The position numbers and the translations under genes are program-made. Under the pieces are notes generated by a model that searched no databases, was not told the DNA's origin, and was given only the letters and a program-made list of their open reading frames with translations. Shown here in pieces: positions 60,601 through 64,000 of a stretch of DNA of 64,000 nt; the first letter of the stretch is position 1; the number at the start of each line of letters is the position of its first letter. Source of the DNA: Strigops habroptila (taxonomy: Eukaryota; Chordata; Aves; Psittaciformes; Psittacidae); NCBI RefSeq assembly GCF_004027225.2, contig NW_022651110.1, positions 1 through 64,000 of the forward strand, written 5' to 3'.

Positions 60601-63600
60601 ATCGAGGTGAGGAACCTGCTGGTGGCACCCATTGGCTTGGAGGGGGGGGGAGGTTTGGGGGGTCCCCTTTGCTTTGTGCCCTGTCCTTTAACCACCCCCC
60701 ATCCTCGCAGACCACGGTCCCCCCTGCGGGGCTCAACTTCAACCGCTTCACAGAGGACTCGCTCCTGCGCCATGCCCAGTTCGTGGTGGAGCAAGTGGAA
60801 AGCTACGATGAAGCTGGGGACAGTGATGAACCCCCCGTCCTCATCACCCCCTGCATGAGGGACCTCATCAAGTTGGCTGGAGTCACCTTGGGGAAGAGGT
60901 GAGCCTGTATCCCTGCTCCTCTTTGGGGGGGGTGTCACAGAACCATGGAATGGTTTGGGTTGGAAAGGACCTGAAGATCATCCAGTTCCAACCCCCTGCC
61001 ATGGGCAGGGACACCTCACGCTTGACCGTGTCACCCAGCCTGGCCTTGAACACTGCCAGGGATGGAGCATTTACGTTTGTTCCAGTGTCCAACCGCCCTC
61101 CCAGGGAAGAACTCCTTCCTTCTTGGCTTTGCAGTGGTCCAGGAGGAGCTTGGCAGGGCTTTTGCATAGGGAATCCTTATGGAAAACCCTTTCGCTGAGG
61201 GGACCTCAGGATTTGGGCTCAGAGCTGGGAGATTGGAGCAGAAATCCCCCCCCCCCCAAACTGGGAAAACCACTGTCCTGGTGGAGGAAAGACACTGGGT
61301 TGAGTCTCCAGAGCCTGGCTTTGCTCTTTGTCCTGCTTCAGCATCCTTACATGGGGGCCTGTTAAGGGTTGTGGTCCTCAACCTGTTGGGTGCTCTGGGG
61401 AGAGCTCTGCTCCCTGGGGGCCCCTCTTTGGGTGCCGTGGTGTTGGGTGCCCCCCTCTCACTGCTGTCCCCTTGGTCGCAGGCGAGCCGTGCGGCGCCAG
61501 GCCATCCGCCACCCCACCAAGATAGACAAGGACAAAGGGCCCACCAAAGCCACCACCACCAGGCTGGTGTACCTCATCTTCGACACCTTCTTCTCGGAGC
61601 AGATCGAGAAGGATGAGAAGGAGGACGACAAGGAGAACGCCATGAAGCGCCGGCGCTGTGGGGTCTGCGAGGTAACAGGGAGGGGAGTGACCTGGTCCCC
61701 ATCGTCCTACACGAGGATCTCCATCTGGGGCCGCTTCCTTAAAGCAGGGGACCTGTTTCCAAAGCTCCCCTTGCTCTGTCCGTGCTCAGCTTGTCCCCTC
61801 GCCCTGCTCCAGGTCTGCCAGCAGCCCGAGTGTGGGAAGTGCAAAGCTTGCCAGAACATGGTGAAGTTTGGGGGCAGCGGCCGCAGTAAACAGGCCTGTC
61901 TGCAGAGGAGGTTGGTGTCCCCCAGGCATGGGGCCACCTCTCCATGTCCTCCTCGCTCCAGAGAGAAGGGACGTGGTCCCCGCAGCGGTTCCTTGCTGCA
62001 GTCATGCTCCCTGTGTCCCTAGGTGTCCCAACCTGGCCGTGCGGGAAGCCGATGAGGACGAGGAGGTGGATGACAACATCCCCGAGATGCCATCGCCCAA
62101 GAAGATGCTGCAGGGCAGGAAGAAGAAGCAGAACAAGAGCCGCATCTCCTGGGTGGGGGAGCCCATCAAGGTGAGGCTCCCCTCCCACTGCAGGGTGGGC
62201 GCTTGGGGTGCCTCAGATGGGGGTTCGACACCGTTGTCCCCCCTCCTTTTGCAGAGCGATGGGAAGAAGGACTATTACCAGAGGGTCTGCATTGACTTGG
62301 AGACCCTGGAGGTGGGAGACTGTGTCTCTGTCAGCCCTGATGATCCCACCAAGCCCCTCTACCTCGCCAGGTTGGTGCTGGAGGGGCTGAATCTCTGCTC
62401 CTGCTGCTTGGGGCCGTGTTCCCCGTTGGAGAACTCAAATCACTGCTGTTTGAGGACCCTGGAGCAGCTTCGGTGCCCCATAACCTTGGCTTTTTGCCCC
62501 TCAGGGTGACAGCCATGTGGGAGGACAGCAGTGGCCAGATGTTCCACGCACATTGGTTCTGCCCTGGCTCTGACACTGTCCTGGGGGCCACCTCTGATCC
62601 CCTGGAGCTCTTCTTGGTGGACGAGTGCGAGGACATGCAGCTCTCCTACATCCATGGCAAAGTCAACGTCATCTACAAGGCCCCCTCGGAGAACTGGTTC
62701 ATGGAGGTGGGTGAGAGCCCTGGCGAGGCCGGCGCGGCGCGGGCAGCAGCACCCATCACCGTGGCCACCTCTTTTCCTAGCAGGGCGGGCTGGACATGGA
62801 GATCAAGATGGTGGAAGACGATGGGAGAACTTACTTCTATCAGATGTGGTACGACCAGGAGTACGCTCGCTTCGAGTCGCCACCAAAAACCCAGCCCACA
62901 GAAGACAACAAGTACAAGTGAGCGTGAGCAGGGTTGGGATGTGCTCTGCCCAAACCAGGCAGCAGGAGCCTCTTGGGTGCCCATCACCGTGGTCCCTCTT
63001 CCTGCAGGTTCTGCATGAGCTGCACACGCCTGGATGAGGTGAGGCACAAGGAGATACCCAAAGTGGCCGAGCCGCTGGAGGAAGGCGATGGGAAGATGTT
63101 CTATGCTGTGGCCACCAAGAATGGGGTGCAGTACCGGGTGGGAGATGGTGTCTACCTCCTGCCAGAAGCCTTCTCCTTCAGGTTGGTGCTTGCAGGGGGG
63201 GCTGTAAGTGCTTCTCAGGATGCAATTTGGTCTTTTTGGTGGCCTTTTACATCGGATATTAGGAACAATTCCTTCCCCAAAGGGTGGTCAGGATTGGAAC
63301 AGGCTGCCCAGGGCAGTCACCATCCATGGAAGTGTTCCCAAACCATGTACACGAGGCTCTCAGTGCCATGGGTTAGTGATGGCCTTGGCAGAGCTGGGGT
63401 AAAGGTTGGACTTGATTGTCTTAAAGCTCTTTTCCAGCCTGGCTGGTTCTATGATTCTATGGTAGAGGACATAGCCTATGGGTGGTGACTGAAGCATCCA
63501 TCACCCTCATTTCCAAAAGCTGAGCTTAAGAAATAAAGGTGCTTCTAAGCCCAGTTTCACCTCCCATTGGGATGGGATGATCCCCATTGAGTTGCTGTGT

Positions 63601-64000
63601 GTTAGAGGGCTTTTTGGGGGACAGAGGGACCCCCCAACCTCCTCCCATCCCCTTCTCTTCAGCATGAAACCCGCCAGCCCGGCCAAGCGCCCCAAGAAGG
63701 AGGCGGTGGACGAGGAGCTGCACCCGGAGCACTACCGCAAGTACTCGGAGTACATCAAGGGCAGCAACCTGGATGCCCCGGACCCGTTCCGCGTGGGCCG
63801 CATCAAGGAGATCTTCTGCCACCTCCGGAGCAACGGCAAACCCAACGAGGCCGACATCAAGCTGCTCATCTGCAAGTTCTACAGGTGAGAAGCTGCCCTT
63901 AACGGGAGGACACCGAGCGCTGGATCTGCCCCCCAAATCCATTGATCCAGGTGGGTTTTCCCTCCTGCAGGCCTGAGAACACGCACAAGTCCATGAAGGG
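54633..64000 (+). CDS. DNMT1: DNA (cytosine-5)-methyltransferase 1, N-terminal regulatory half (runs off the right edge)
   Basis: Maintenance methyltransferase. 23 exons: 54633-54691, 57223-57265, 57652-57759, 57838-58099, 58324-58396, 58600-58690, 58777-58817, 58903-58954, 59030-59113, 59201-59310, 59404-59522, 59684-59776, 60455-60606, 60711-60898, 61482-61671, 61813-61910, 62023-62170, 62255-62370, 62505-62706, 62784-62917, 63008-63181, 63663-63884, 63971 on. All are in phase, about 929 residues. Domains: DMAP1-binding (about 15-110), PIP-box region (about 170), RFTS (about 248-500, [15 protein letters not shown]), CXXC zinc finger (about 548-595, [18 protein letters not shown]), autoinhibitory acidic linker ([15 protein letters not shown]), BAH1 (about 660-785) and the start of BAH2. 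The charged linker before RFTS is about 100 residues shorter than human. The catalytic domain is outside the window. Confidence 0.98.
54790..56100. repeat. Minisatellite of about 65-70 bases in DNMT1 intron 1
   Basis: About 15 copies of CATTGCAGTGCGCTGACACC plus CGGCACTGCATTGGTACCCC plus an AATATAGCACTGCACTGACC part, degenerating to the right. Confidence 0.96.
60938..61120 (-). mobile_element. CR1 LINE 3' end in a DNMT1 intron
   Basis: Antisense CR1 tail: AACCATGGAATGGTTTGGGT, TTCCAACCCCCTGCCATGGG and GGCCTTGAACACTGCCAGGG are hallmark segments. Moderately diverged. Confidence 0.92.
63222..63467 (+). mobile_element. CR1 LINE 3' end with terminal repeat in a DNMT1 intron
   Basis: Sense CR1 tail: ATTAGGAACAATTCCTTCCC, GGAACAGGCTGCCCAGGG, GTTGGACTTGATTGTCTTAA. 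It ends with TTCTATGATTCTATG, the 8-base tandem typical of CR1 3' ends, so the 3' end is intact. Confidence 0.95.

Overview
The window is a GC-rich piece of a bird nuclear genome. It resembles a microchromosome arm homologous to human 19p13.2. The evidence is spliced vertebrate genes with GT-AG introns, several CR1 LINE tails, a CCDC81-like HU-domain gene of a family expanded in birds, and almost every intron and spacer filled by its own G/C-rich minisatellite. I cannot name the species. I read the gene models by eye, checking splice phase exon by exon.

Left contig (1-39190): the 5' exons of a CCDC81-like gene (-, runs off the left edge); CDC37 (-, complete, 8 exons, 377 aa); PDE4A (+, complete core with three alternative first-exon sets); KEAP1 (-, complete, 5 coding exons, 602 aa), tail to tail with PDE4A; S1PR5 (-, one coding exon, 343 aa); ATG4D (+, first three exons), cut by a 489-base run of N (39191-39679).

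Right contig (39680-64000): a lone signal-peptide exon (-), possibly ICAM-like, beside NF-kB/AP-1-type motifs; MRPL4 (-, complete, 9 exons, 302 aa); S1PR2 (+, one coding exon, 349 aa); DNMT1 (+, 23 exons from the start codon into the second BAH domain, about 929 residues; the catalytic domain lies past the right edge).

The gene set matches human 19p13.2, but DNMT1-S1PR2-MRPL4 sits inverted on the far side of ATG4D and TYK2 is not where humans have it. The junction is exactly the N gap, so this is either an avian rearrangement or a scaffolding error. The genes do not form an operon-like unit. They share only the neighbourhood: an Hsp90 co-chaperone, a cAMP phosphodiesterase, the NRF2 sensor, an autophagy protease, two sphingosine-1-phosphate receptors, a mitochondrial ribosomal protein and the maintenance DNA methyltransferase.

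The most interesting points are the gap junction with its immune-type promoter motifs, a PDE4B/PDE4D-style N-terminus in PDE4A, an array of about 19 X-box-like palindromes in CDC37 intron 1, a stop-free 33-base repeat running in frame into KEAP1 exon 2, and several places where homopolymers probably broke real reading frames. I saw no convincing new biological system.
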